A DNA stretch of 64,000 nt from Wohlfahrtiimonas sp. G9077 (lineage in GTDB: Bacteria > Pseudomonadota > Gammaproteobacteria > Cardiobacteriales > Wohlfahrtiimonadaceae). This document shows positions 1 to 9,150 of this stretch, piece after piece (the first letter of the stretch is position 1; every line of letters starts with the position of its first letter). The stretch is from the NCBI RefSeq assembly GCF_002252155.1, contig NZ_NEFD01000001.1:1-64000 (forward strand). The letters are read 5' to 3'. The position numbers and the translations under genes were made by a program. Below the pieces are notes generated by a model. The model saw nothing but the letters and a program-made list of their open reading frames with translations, ran no database searches and was not told the DNA's origin.

Positions 1-3000
1 GTGAATATTGCCGCTAAAGGCGACAGAATTACCGTGAATTCAAAAGATGATTTTAGCTTGAATAATCATCTCACAGGCACAGGATTATTGGATGTTAAGG
101 CAGATGGTAACAGCTTTAACTTCGGCAACGCTGTTGGCAAAGAATTTGCCGGCACGGTGAACCTAGAAAATAGCATCTTTGATTTAAAGGGTAATAATAC
201 AAACGCATTAACCAATGCAACATTGGTGGTTGGCAATGGCAATATCACCACGGTTGATACTGCGAATCAAACAATCGGCAATTTGACCTTGCAAGGTGGG
301 CAAACGGTCTTTAATGGTAAAGGTTCGATCAATACCAATACCTTGGCAAACAATGGCGCAAGCATCATTAAAGTTGATCTAAATGCCATTACGCCAACAG
401 ATGGCTCAGCTGCGAATCTATTGGATCAAAACAAAGGCCAGCATACTCAACTCATCACCGCTAAAAATAATGGCGATCTTAAAATTAATGAATTAACGTT
501 ACAGAAATTAGATGGCAGTGATATTGGTGCAGGTACGATTAGAAGCATTGACCAAAATGGCCAAACCGTTGCGAAAGGCACTTACAATTACGCGCTCAAT
601 AAAACTGGTGGTTTAGGTGTGAGTTATGGCCTCAGCGCCTTGGAGATTGCAGATGGCCAAACGCTCGCTTTAGATGCAACGAATGCAACCAATAAAAATA
701 TGACAGCCATTATTAATGGTAAAGGTAATTTGACCTTAACCAGCGATGCTACAGGCTTAATTCTAACCAATGATAAAAATGCGTATACAGGTGCAACAAA
801 TGTGACCGCAGGTTTGGTAACTGCGGGCAGCGACAATGCATTCGGTCACACATCCAGCCTAAATCTCGCAGCAAAAACAACCGTTAATTTAAACGGTAAA
901 ACACAAACCGTTGGTAGTTTAACGAATGCTGGCTCTGTGGATTTGGCAGGTGGATCATTAACAGTGACCAATGCAAATGGCGCATCCTCAACGTCTACAG
1001 GAATTTTAAAAGGTAACGGTGATCTAAGTATTTCTGCTGGTGATTTAAGCATCACAAAAGCGAACACAGATTTAAATGCAAACATTGCAATCGATTCCGG
1101 TGCTGCAATTTCATTGTCGGGTGCGGGCACATTAGGCTCAAGCCAAATTACGCTGGATGGTGACTTAAATTTAAATGCGGATACTTCTTTGGGTAACAAT
1201 CTAGCTGGTAATGGCTCAGTGAATACCAAAGCAGATGTCACATTAACAGGCAATAATGCAGGTTTTACCGGTACACAAAACATTGGTAATAACGCATCTG
1301 TCACCGTTGCCAACCAAGCGGCATTGGGTTCTGGGCAAGTGAGTTTTGCAGCCAAGTCATCACAATTGAACTTAAATGGCATTACTTCAGCCGTTCAAAA
1401 TGTGTTGAGCGGCGCGGGTATTATTAATATTTCTGAAAAATCTGCCATTGATTTTAGTGCTGATAATCAAGGTTTTGATGGCACATTTGTAGTTGATGGC
1501 GCAAGTAGCTTAACAACCACAGATTTTAGCCAATTGGGTAAAGGTTCAGTGAGCGTTGTGCAAGGTGGTGCTGTTAATTTAGATAAGATTACTGGCGAAC
1601 TCACGAATATAATCAGTGGAGATGGAAATTTAAATTTATCTGGCACTAATTTATTATTGAATTCAGGTAATATTCATCTTAAAGATTTAACAGGTGCAAT
1701 TAATATCACCAAAAACTCGAATTTAACACTAGCTGAAAATGGTCAGTTAAATGATGCTGCTAAAGTTAACATTACCGCGGTTGGTGACAGTGTCACAGTG
1801 AATTCAAACAGTGATTTTAGCTTTAATAATAATTTAGTGGGATCAGGCTTATTAAATGTTCAAATAGCCGGCAACAGCTTTAACTTTGGCAAAGATGTAG
1901 GCAGTGACTTCGCAGGCACTGTGAATTTATCAAACAGCGCGTTTAACCTAAGTAGCGATAATACTACAGCATTAAAAAATGCAACATTAGTCATTGGCCA
2001 AGGCAATACAACCACAGTTGATACAGAGAATCAAGCCATTGGAAATTTGACATTAGAGGGCGGGCAAACGGTCTTTAATGGTAAAGGCTCGATTAGCACA
2101 GATACCTTGGCAAACAATGGCGCAAGCATCATTAAAGTTGATCTAAATGCCATTACGCCAACCAGCGATAATGCTGCTAACTTATTGGATCAAAACAGTG
2201 GCCAAAGCAAACAATTAATTACAGCAAAAAATAATGATGGCCTGAAACTCTCTGATTTAATGCTACAAGAACTCAATGGTAGCACTGTGGGCACTGGCAC
2301 CATTAGAAATATTGATCAAAATGATCAAAAAGTTGCTGAAGGTACCTACAATTATGCGCTGAATAAAACCGATGGTTTGGGTATCAGTTATGGTTTGAGT
2401 GCTTTGAATATTGTGGATGGTCAAACATTGACGCTAGATGCAACAAGTGCCGCCAATAAAAATATGACAGCAACCCTGACTGGCGCAGGTAACTTGGTAT
2501 TAATCAGTGATGATAAGGGGCTAACTTTAACCAATGAAAAGAATGCTTATACAGGTGCCACAAATGTAACAGCTGGCTTAGTTACGGCAGGCAGTAATAA
2601 TGCTTTTGGTCAAACTTCCCAGTTAAATTTAGCAGCCGGTACAACCGTTGATTTAAACAGTAAAACTCAGATTATTGGCATTCTAACGAATGAGGGTAAA
2701 GTTGATTTTGCTGGTGGTACATTAACCATTACAAATGCCAATGGTGCTGCATCAACGTCATCAGGTGAGTTGCTTGGTACCGGTAGTTTAATTATTTCTG
2801 CGGGTGATTTAAGCATCACATCTGTAAATAATGATTTAGCAGCAGAAGTTGCAATCAATTCTGGCGCTGCAATTTCCTTGTCAGGCGCGGGCACATTAGG
2901 CTCAAGCCAAATAGCGCTTGAAGGTGATTTAAATTTAAATTCGAGCACCACATTTAGTAATCAATTAGCTGGTAATGGCTCAGTGAATACCAAAGCAGAT

Positions 3001-6000
3001 GTCACATTAACAGGTGATAATGCAGGTTTTACCGGTACACAAAACATTGGTAATAACGCATCTGTCACCGTTGCCAATCAAGCGGCATTGGGCCTTGGAA
3101 AAGTGAATTTTGTAGCCGAGTCATCCAAATTAAATTTAAATGGCGTCACTTCAGCGGTTAAAAATGTGTTGCATGGTGCGGGTAGTGTGAATATCGGCAA
3201 TAATGCTGCAGTTAATTTCAGTGGCAATAATGCTGGCTTTACCGGCACATTTGCAATCGATGGCACAAGCCAATTAACAGCGACTAACTTTAATCAACTT
3301 GGCAAAGGTTCTGTTCAAGTGGCACAAGATGGCGCAGTGCACTTAAACAATATTACAAGTGAATTAACCAATGCCATCAGCGGTGCCGGTAACTTAAATT
3401 TAGCGGGCACAGATTTATCCTTAAATACCGGTAATGTAAAACTGAAGGATTTGACAGGTTCAATTAATCTCACGAATGCTTCGAGCTTAACATTGGTTGA
3501 AACAGGTCAGTTGAATGATGCTGCAAAAGTGAATATTGCCGCTAAAGGCGACAGAATTACCGTGAATTCAAAAGATGATTTTAGCTTGAATAATCATCTC
3601 ATAGGCACAGGATTATTGGATGTTAAGGCAGATGGTAACAGCTTTAACTTTGGCAACGCTGTTGGCAATGCATTTGCCGGTACGGTGAACCTAGAAAACA
3701 GCATCTTTACTCTCGGCGGCAGTAACACCGATGCATTAACCAACGCAACATTGGTGGTTGGCAATGGCAATATCACAACCGTTGATACTGCGGATCAAAC
3801 AATCGGTAATTTGACCTTGCAAGGTGGGCAAACGGTCTTTAATGGTAAAGGTTCGATCAATACCAATATCTTGGCAAACAATGGCGCAAGCATCATTAAA
3901 GTTGATCTAAATGCCATTGCGCCAACCAGCGATAATGCTGCTAACTTATTGGATCAAAACAAAGGCCAGCATACTCAACTCATTACAGCTAAAGATAATG
4001 GTGGCCTCAAGATCTCTGATCTGACGTTACAGAAATTAGATGGCAGTGAGATCGGTATAGGTACAATCAGAGACGTTAACCAAAATGGCCAAACTGTTGC
4101 GAAAGGCACTTACAATTACGCACTTAATAATACAGATGGTTTGGGTGTGAATTATGGCCTCAGCGCCTTGGAGATTGCAGATGGCCAAACGCTTGTTTTA
4201 GATGTAACCAATGCAACTAATAAAGAGATGATGGCTGCCATCACGGGCAGCGGTGATTTGACCTTAACCAGTGATGATAAAGGCTTAACTCTAACAAATG
4301 ATAAAAATGCTTACACGGGCGCAACGACTATTACAGCAGGTTTGGTAACTGCGGGCAGCGACAATGCATTCGGTCACACATCCAGCCTAAATCTCGCAGC
4401 AAAAACAACCGTGAATTTAAACGGTAAAGCACAAACCGTTGGTAGTTTAACGAATGCCGGCTCTATGGATCTCGCGGGTGGATCGCTCACTTTAATGAAT
4501 GGCGGCCAATCTACTTCTGATAATGGTTTGTTAGGCGCAGGCAAAGTAACGGTAACGGCCGGAAATTTATCAATTGAGGGCAAAAATGATGCCTTAACCG
4601 CAGATGTGGCAGTCAATTCTGGCGCTGCAATTTCCTTGTCAGGCGCGGGCACATTAGGCTCAAGCAAAATTGCCCTTGAAGGTGACTTAAATTTAAATGC
4701 GGATACTTCTTTGGGTAACAATCTAGCTGGTAATGGCTCAGTGAATACCAAAGCAGATGTCACATTAACAGGTGATAATTCAGGTTTTACCGGTACACAA
4801 AACATTGGTAATAACGCATCTGTCACCGTTGCCAACCAAGCGGCATTGGGTTCTGGGCAAGTGAGTTTTGCAGCCAAGTCATCACAATTGAACTTAAATG
4901 GCATTACTTCAGCCGTTCAAAATGTGTTAAGAGGCGCGGGTATTATTAATATTTCTGAAAAATCTGCCATTGATTTTAGTGCTGATAATCAAGGTTTTAC
5001 CGGCACATTTGCAATCGATGGCACAAGCCAATTAACAGCGACTAACTTTAATCAACTTGGCAAAGGTTCTGTTCAAGTGGCACAAGATGGCGTAGTGCAC
5101 TTAAACAATATTACAAGTGAATTAACCAACGCCATCAGTGGCGCCGGTAACTTAAATTTAGCGGGCACAGATTTATCCTTAAATACCGGTAATGTGAAAC
5201 TGAAGGATTTGAGAGGTTCAATTAATCTCACGAATGCTTCGAGCTTAACATTGGTTGAAACAGGTCAGTTGAATGATGCTGCAAAAGTGAATATTGCCGC
5301 TAAAGGCGACAGAATTACCGTGAATTCAAAAGATGATTTTAGCTTGAATAATCATCTCACAGGCACAGGATTATTGGATGTTAAGGCAGATGGTAACAGC
5401 TTTAACTTTGGCAACGCTGTTGGCAAAGAATTTGCCGGCACGGTGAACCTAGAAAACAGCATCTTTGATTTAAAGGGTAATAATACAAGCGCATTAACCA
5501 ACGCAACATTGGTGGTTGGCAATGGCAATATCACAACCGTTGATACTGCGGATCAAACAATCGGCAATTTGACCTTACAAGGTGGGCAAACGGTCTTTAA
5601 TGGTAAAGGCTCGATTAGCACAGATACCTTGGCAAACAATGGCGCAAGCATCATTAAAGTTGATCTAAATGCCATTGCGCCAACAGATGGCTCAGCCGCA
5701 AATCTATTGGATCAAAACAAAGGCCAGCATACTCAACTCATTACAGCTAAAGATAATAGCGGCCTCAAGATCTCTGATCTGACGTTACAGAAATTAGATG
5801 GCAGTGATATTGGTGCAGGTACGATTAGAAGCATTGACCAAAATGGCCAAACCGTTGCGAAAGGTACTTACAATTATGCGCTCAATAAAACCGGCGGTTT
5901 AGGTGTGAATTATGGCCTCAGCGCCTTGGAGATTGCAGATGGCCAAACGCTCGCTTTAGATGCAACGAATGCAACCAATAAAAATATGACGGCAGCCATC

Positions 6001-6530
6001 ACGGGCAGCGGTGATTTAACGTTAACCAGTAATGATAAAGGTTTAACTCTAACCAATGAGAAAAATGCGTATACAGGTGCAACAAATGTGACCGCAGGTT
6101 TGGTAACCGCTGGCAGCGACAATGCATTCGGTCACACATCCAGCTTAAATCTATCCACCACAACAACGGTTGATTTAAACGGTAAAACACAAACCGTTGG
6201 TAGTTTAACGAATGCTGGCTCTGTGGATCTCGCGGGTGGATCTCTTACTTTAATGAATGGCGGCCAATCTACTTCTGATAATGGTTTGTTAGGCGCAGGT
6301 AAAGTGACGGTGACAGCCGGGAATTTATCAATTGAGGGCAAAAATGATGCCTTAACTGCAGATGTGGCAATCAATTCTGGCGCTGCAATTTCCTTGTCAG
6401 GCGCGGGCACATTAGGCACAAGCCAAATAGCGCTTGAAGGTGATTTAAATTTAAATTCGAGCACCACATTTAGTAATCAATTAGCTGGCAAGGGCACTGT
6501 TAATACAAAAGCAGATGTCACATTGACAGG
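1..6530 (+). repeat. Tandem ~1.76-kb coding repeats in the autotransporter passenger
   Basis: Units begin at 1, 1765, 3529 and 5287; the fourth diverges after about 6530. Units 1, 3 and 4 are nearly identical at nucleotide level over long stretches (for example 1-72 against 3529-3600 shows one difference). Unit 2 is more diverged. Blocks are shuffled between units, for example the segment around 4500-4600 recurs near 6260-6360, which suggests recombination or gene conversion. Confidence 0.9.
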
Positions 6531-8304
6531 TGATAATTCAAGTTTTGCAGGTGTATTTAACATTAATGATAAAACTTTATCCGTCACTTCCGAGAAACAG
6601 CTTGGCACGGCCTCAATTGTGAATCATGGCGCTTTGGACATTCGCTTGTTGGTGGATGGCCAATTGGTGAATACCATGACGGGCACAGGTGATTTCATTA
6701 AATCTGGCCATGGTACCTTAAGTGTGACAAATGAATTGCTGCACACGGGGCAAACGCAGATTCATGAAGGCACATTATTCTTAGAAAAAGGTGCCGTTTT
6801 GGGCGGTGCCCAAAGTGTGGGCAGTGTTCACATTGCAAAAGATGCGACATTGGCCGGCAGCGGCACCATCAATCAACGCGTGTATAACGATGGCACCATT
6901 GATGTCAATTTAAATGGTGTGAGACAAGGGAGAGCGAGTGCAGGTGGCAATGCCAAACTCACCATTAATCAGGATGTTTATAACAACAACAAAATTTATA
7001 TCGGCAGTCATCACACAGCAGCTGGCAATCAGTTGATCATTAATGGCAACTATATAGCCGGTGAAAATGCGGTGTTGTATATGAATACAGACCTTGGCAA
7101 CAGCTCAACAAGCGTGGTGGATCAATTGATTGTCTCGGGTGATGCCTCGGGTAAAACTCAATTACACATCACGGATCTTGGCAATGTTGCCGGCGGCATG
7201 ACATCGCCTTTAGGGGTCAAAATTATCGAAACGGGCACCTCAGATGCACAGGCCTTTGCACTGCAAAATGCTGTCATCAAAGGCATTTATGAGTATGAAT
7301 TGAAACAAAATGAGAATGATCAAGATTGGTATTTAACATCTTATCGAGAGTTGTATCGTCCTGATGTGGGCAGTGCAATGGCCAATAGCATGGGCACAAT
7401 GCGTGCGCAATTGCCCGGTTATGGTGCACACACTTCAGGTGCGTTGGCTGCAGGCTCAGGCGGTTTGCGCGCTTTAAATCGCAACATGACGGCAGATGGA
7501 CAATATCTCGGCTCTGTTTGGTTCAATGAAACTGGCACTCATGATGAAGGCGATATCGCCGGCAATCAGATCCATTACAGTTATAAAGGGTTTGCCTCTG
7601 TATTAGGTGCAGATACTGGCTTTAGAACCGGTAATGGCTTGGTGATCATAGGTGGCATGATCTCAACAAGCTCGATGGACTCTAAAGGTTGGAATCGCAT
7701 CAACGAATCTCGCAGCACAGGTTCCATTAAGGGACATGCATTTGGCGTGTATGGCAGCTGGTTTAAGAATGCAGATGATGCTTTAAGCCCATTCATTGAT
7801 TACACGATTTCCTATGGTCGATATGACAATACGGTGAAAACCCTCAACAATGCTTCAAGTGCGTATGATTCAAGATTATGGACAGTGAGCGTGCAGGGCG
7901 GTTATCCGATGGCAGTTGGTGAAAACTTAGTGATCGAGCCACAAGCACAAATCAGCTATATCGATTATAAAGTGGACAGTTATCGTGATTTTAATGGCAC
8001 GCAAATTACTGAAAAGCAAAATGGCCATGTCATTTCAAGGGTTGGGGCGTACATTTACCCAAAAACAGGCGATGTGAAACCTTATGCTGCCATGAATTTG
8101 TGGTATGACGATGTCTCCTCTAAAGTGAGCTACGATGACAGAAGCTTATCCTCCGGCAAACCTGGTTTGTTCTATGAAGCAAAACTCGGCGTACAGGCGA
8201 AGATGAGTGATCACTTTACGATCAACGCTGAAGCAAACTATCGTCAAGGCAAGCACAAGCATAAAAACTATAACTTTAACGTTGGTTTTAAATACCAATT
8301 CTAA
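1..8304 (+). CDS. Giant repeat-built autotransporter, 5' truncated by the window
   Basis: Type V secretion protein: the C-terminal barrel inserts in the outer membrane and presents a long beta-helical passenger outside the cell. The visible 2767 residues comprise about 3.7 copies of a ~587-residue unit starting at nucleotides 1, 1765, 3529 and 5287 (periods 1764, 1764 and 1758 bp). A unique region with PATR-like glycine-rich repeats follows (about residues 2200-2320), then a barrel of roughly 280 residues ending in the typical aromatic terminus YQF. Units are rich in Asn, Gly, Thr and Ser and I see no Cys, as usual for passengers. Position 1 is not the real start: the same GTG is an internal valine codon at 3529 and 5287, and no signal peptide is visible. 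The ligand or role (adhesion, aggregation) cannot be read from the sequence. Confidence 0.93.
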   Translation: MNIAAKGDRITVNSKDDFSLNNHLTGTGLLDVKADGNSFNFGNAVGKEFAGTVNLENSIFDLKGNNTNALTNATLVVGNGNITTVDTANQTIGNLTLQGGQTVFNGKGSINTNTLANNGASIIKVDLNAITPTDGSAANLLDQNKGQHTQLITAKNNGDLKINELTLQKLDGSDIGAGTIRSIDQNGQTVAKGTYNYALNKTGGLGVSYGLSALEIADGQTLALDATNATNKNMTAIINGKGNLTLTSDATGLILTNDKNAYTGATNVTAGLVTAGSDNAFGHTSSLNLAAKTTVNLNGKTQTVGSLTNAGSVDLAGGSLTVTNANGASSTSTGILKGNGDLSISAGDLSITKANTDLNANIAIDSGAAISLSGAGTLGSSQITLDGDLNLNADTSLGNNLAGNGSVNTKADVTLTGNNAGFTGTQNIGNNASVTVANQAALGSGQVSFAAKSSQLNLNGITSAVQNVLSGAGIINISEKSAIDFSADNQGFDGTFVVDGASSLTTTDFSQLGKGSVSVVQGGAVNLDKITGELTNIISGDGNLNLSGTNLLLNSGNIHLKDLTGAINITKNSNLTLAENGQLNDAAKVNITAVGDSVTVNSNSDFSFNNNLVGSGLLNVQIAGNSFNFGKDVGSDFAGTVNLSNSAFNLSSDNTTALKNATLVIGQGNTTTVDTENQAIGNLTLEGGQTVFNGKGSISTDTLANNGASIIKVDLNAITPTSDNAANLLDQNSGQSKQLITAKNNDGLKLSDLMLQELNGSTVGTGTIRNIDQNDQKVAEGTYNYALNKTDGLGISYGLSALNIVDGQTLTLDATSAANKNMTATLTGAGNLVLISDDKGLTLTNEKNAYTGATNVTAGLVTAGSNNAFGQTSQLNLAAGTTVDLNSKTQIIGILTNEGKVDFAGGTLTITNANGAASTSSGELLGTGSLIISAGDLSITSVNNDLAAEVAINSGAAISLSGAGTLGSSQIALEGDLNLNSSTTFSNQLAGNGSVNTKADVTLTGDNAGFTGTQNIGNNASVTVANQAALGLGKVNFVAESSKLNLNGVTSAVKNVLHGAGSVNIGNNAAVNFSGNNAGFTGTFAIDGTSQLTATNFNQLGKGSVQVAQDGAVHLNNITSELTNAISGAGNLNLAGTDLSLNTGNVKLKDLTGSINLTNASSLTLVETGQLNDAAKVNIAAKGDRITVNSKDDFSLNNHLIGTGLLDVKADGNSFNFGNAVGNAFAGTVNLENSIFTLGGSNTDALTNATLVVGNGNITTVDTADQTIGNLTLQGGQTVFNGKGSINTNILANNGASIIKVDLNAIAPTSDNAANLLDQNKGQHTQLITAKDNGGLKISDLTLQKLDGSEIGIGTIRDVNQNGQTVAKGTYNYALNNTDGLGVNYGLSALEIADGQTLVLDVTNATNKEMMAAITGSGDLTLTSDDKGLTLTNDKNAYTGATTITAGLVTAGSDNAFGHTSSLNLAAKTTVNLNGKAQTVGSLTNAGSMDLAGGSLTLMNGGQSTSDNGLLGAGKVTVTAGNLSIEGKNDALTADVAVNSGAAISLSGAGTLGSSKIALEGDLNLNADTSLGNNLAGNGSVNTKADVTLTGDNSGFTGTQNIGNNASVTVANQAALGSGQVSFAAKSSQLNLNGITSAVQNVLRGAGIINISEKSAIDFSADNQGFTGTFAIDGTSQLTATNFNQLGKGSVQVAQDGVVHLNNITSELTNAISGAGNLNLAGTDLSLNTGNVKLKDLRGSINLTNASSLTLVETGQLNDAAKVNIAAKGDRITVNSKDDFSLNNHLTGTGLLDVKADGNSFNFGNAVGKEFAGTVNLENSIFDLKGNNTSALTNATLVVGNGNITTVDTADQTIGNLTLQGGQTVFNGKGSISTDTLANNGASIIKVDLNAIAPTDGSAANLLDQNKGQHTQLITAKDNSGLKISDLTLQKLDGSDIGAGTIRSIDQNGQTVAKGTYNYALNKTGGLGVNYGLSALEIADGQTLALDATNATNKNMTAAITGSGDLTLTSNDKGLTLTNEKNAYTGATNVTAGLVTAGSDNAFGHTSSLNLSTTTTVDLNGKTQTVGSLTNAGSVDLAGGSLTLMNGGQSTSDNGLLGAGKVTVTAGNLSIEGKNDALTADVAINSGAAISLSGAGTLGTSQIALEGDLNLNSSTTFSNQLAGKGTVNTKADVTLTGDNSSFAGVFNINDKTLSVTSEKQLGTASIVNHGALDIRLLVDGQLVNTMTGTGDFIKSGHGTLSVTNELLHTGQTQIHEGTLFLEKGAVLGGAQSVGSVHIAKDATLAGSGTINQRVYNDGTIDVNLNGVRQGRASAGGNAKLTINQDVYNNNKIYIGSHHTAAGNQLIINGNYIAGENAVLYMNTDLGNSSTSVVDQLIVSGDASGKTQLHITDLGNVAGGMTSPLGVKIIETGTSDAQAFALQNAVIKGIYEYELKQNENDQDWYLTSYRELYRPDVGSAMANSMGTMRAQLPGYGAHTSGALAAGSGGLRALNRNMTADGQYLGSVWFNETGTHDEGDIAGNQIHYSYKGFASVLGADTGFRTGNGLVIIGGMISTSSMDSKGWNRINESRSTGSIKGHAFGVYGSWFKNADDALSPFIDYTISYGRYDNTVKTLNNASSAYDSRLWTVSVQGGYPMAVGENLVIEPQAQISYIDYKVDSYRDFNGTQITEKQNGHVISRVGAYIYPKTGDVKPYAAMNLWYDDVSSKVSYDDRSLSSGKPGLFYEAKLGVQAKMSDHFTINAEANYRQGKHKHKNYNFNVGFKYQF

Positions 8305-8317
8305 GATGATTGAGAGC

Positions 8318-8355
8318 AAAACACCCCAAAGTTCATCAACTTTGGGGTGTTTTTT
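8318..8355 (+). terminator. Rho-independent terminator of the autotransporter gene
   Basis: A hairpin with arms AACACCCCAAAGTT and its complement around a CATC loop is followed by a T run. It lies 14 bp after the autotransporter stop, and the next gene converges from the other strand. Confidence 0.88.
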
Positions 8356-8410
8356 AATGAAGAATTGAATTTTGTGAGGATTCTAGCTGACAGGAGAGGA
8401 TATAGAGCCC

Positions 8411-9148
8411 TTACAAAATATAATCAGCCATTTTATCCAATCTTGTTTTCACAGCTTCCCATTGTGGCATCACTTGATGCATCAGACGATAAAACTGCTC
8501 ACTGTGGTTATGCTCAGCAATGTGACACAGTTCATGCAATATTACATAATCAATGCACTCTTTCGGGGCTTTGATCAGATTGGGATTCAAAGTTAAATGA
8601 CCTTTGATGGAGCAGTTTCCCCACTGGGTTTGCATGGCCAATAATTTAAGATGAGGTAAGGCATCGACCCATAATGTTTTTGCCAACATTGCATTGAGTC
8701 GCTCATGAAAAATAAGGTGCGCTCGTGCTCGATACCATTCATTCAGAAGCTTTTGTATGATTTCTGGGTTTTTTTGTCGCACAGTGATCATCAATTGACC
8801 ACGCAATAACTTAACAGATGATCGTTGTATGGGATCTTCAATGATTTTGAGCATATATTGCCGGCCAAGGTAATAATGGCTTTCACCACTGATGTATTGA
8901 CGAGGTGTGACAAACTCTTGCTGAGCCTGAAAAGATCTGAGTTGTTTAAAAATCCATCTGGCGCGCTGCTGAACAGATGCACATACAGATTGATCACTGG
9001 CATCGCTTGGCGCACAAACAATCACCTCTTGATTCGGTGTCACTTTAATGATGATTGTTCGAGAAGGTGATTGTTTGGCCACGCGCTTAAATGTTATGAG
9101 GTGATGGCTATACTGTATCGATAATGGGCGTACAGCGTCTTGTTGCAT
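8411..9148 (-). CDS. YgjP/M48-type zinc metalloprotease
   Basis: Predicted zinc-dependent metallopeptidase of the YgjP/WLM (DUF45) family, 245 residues. The gluzincin motif HELCH is at residues 205-209, followed by the HNHS-x-x-F extension typical of the family, and WGNCS sits upstream at about 176-180. No signal peptide is seen, so it is cytoplasmic. The ATG lies 2 bp after the hsdR stop with GCGAGG as ribosome-binding site, so it is the last gene of the restriction-modification operon. Proteases of this family are often found next to hsdR. Their job there is not established; turnover of HsdR or regulation of defence is a guess. Confidence 0.85.
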   Translation of the reverse strand: MQQDAVRPLSIQYSHHLITFKRVAKQSPSRTIIIKVTPNQEVIVCAPSDASDQSVCASVQQRARWIFKQLRSFQAQQEFVTPRQYISGESHYYLGRQYMLKIIEDPIQRSSVKLLRGQLMITVRQKNPEIIQKLLNEWYRARAHLIFHERLNAMLAKTLWVDALPHLKLLAMQTQWGNCSIKGHLTLNPNLIKAPKECIDYVILHELCHIAEHNHSEQFYRLMHQVMPQWEAVKTRLDKMADYIL

Positions 9149-9150
9149 GG

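Noticed and set aside
1-3. GTG at position 1 as the autotransporter start
   Set aside because: The same codon is an internal valine in later repeat units and no signal peptide follows; the gene continues upstream of the window.
846-1382. Long minus-strand ORFs inside the autotransporter (also near 4374-4904 and 6132-6467)
   Set aside because: They recur with the repeat unit, have shadow-like composition and no ribosome sites; antisense by-products of the repetitive frame.
8347-8574. 75-codon plus-strand ORF after the autotransporter terminator
   Set aside because: It begins in the terminator T run and lies antisense to the metalloprotease gene; no ribosome site.
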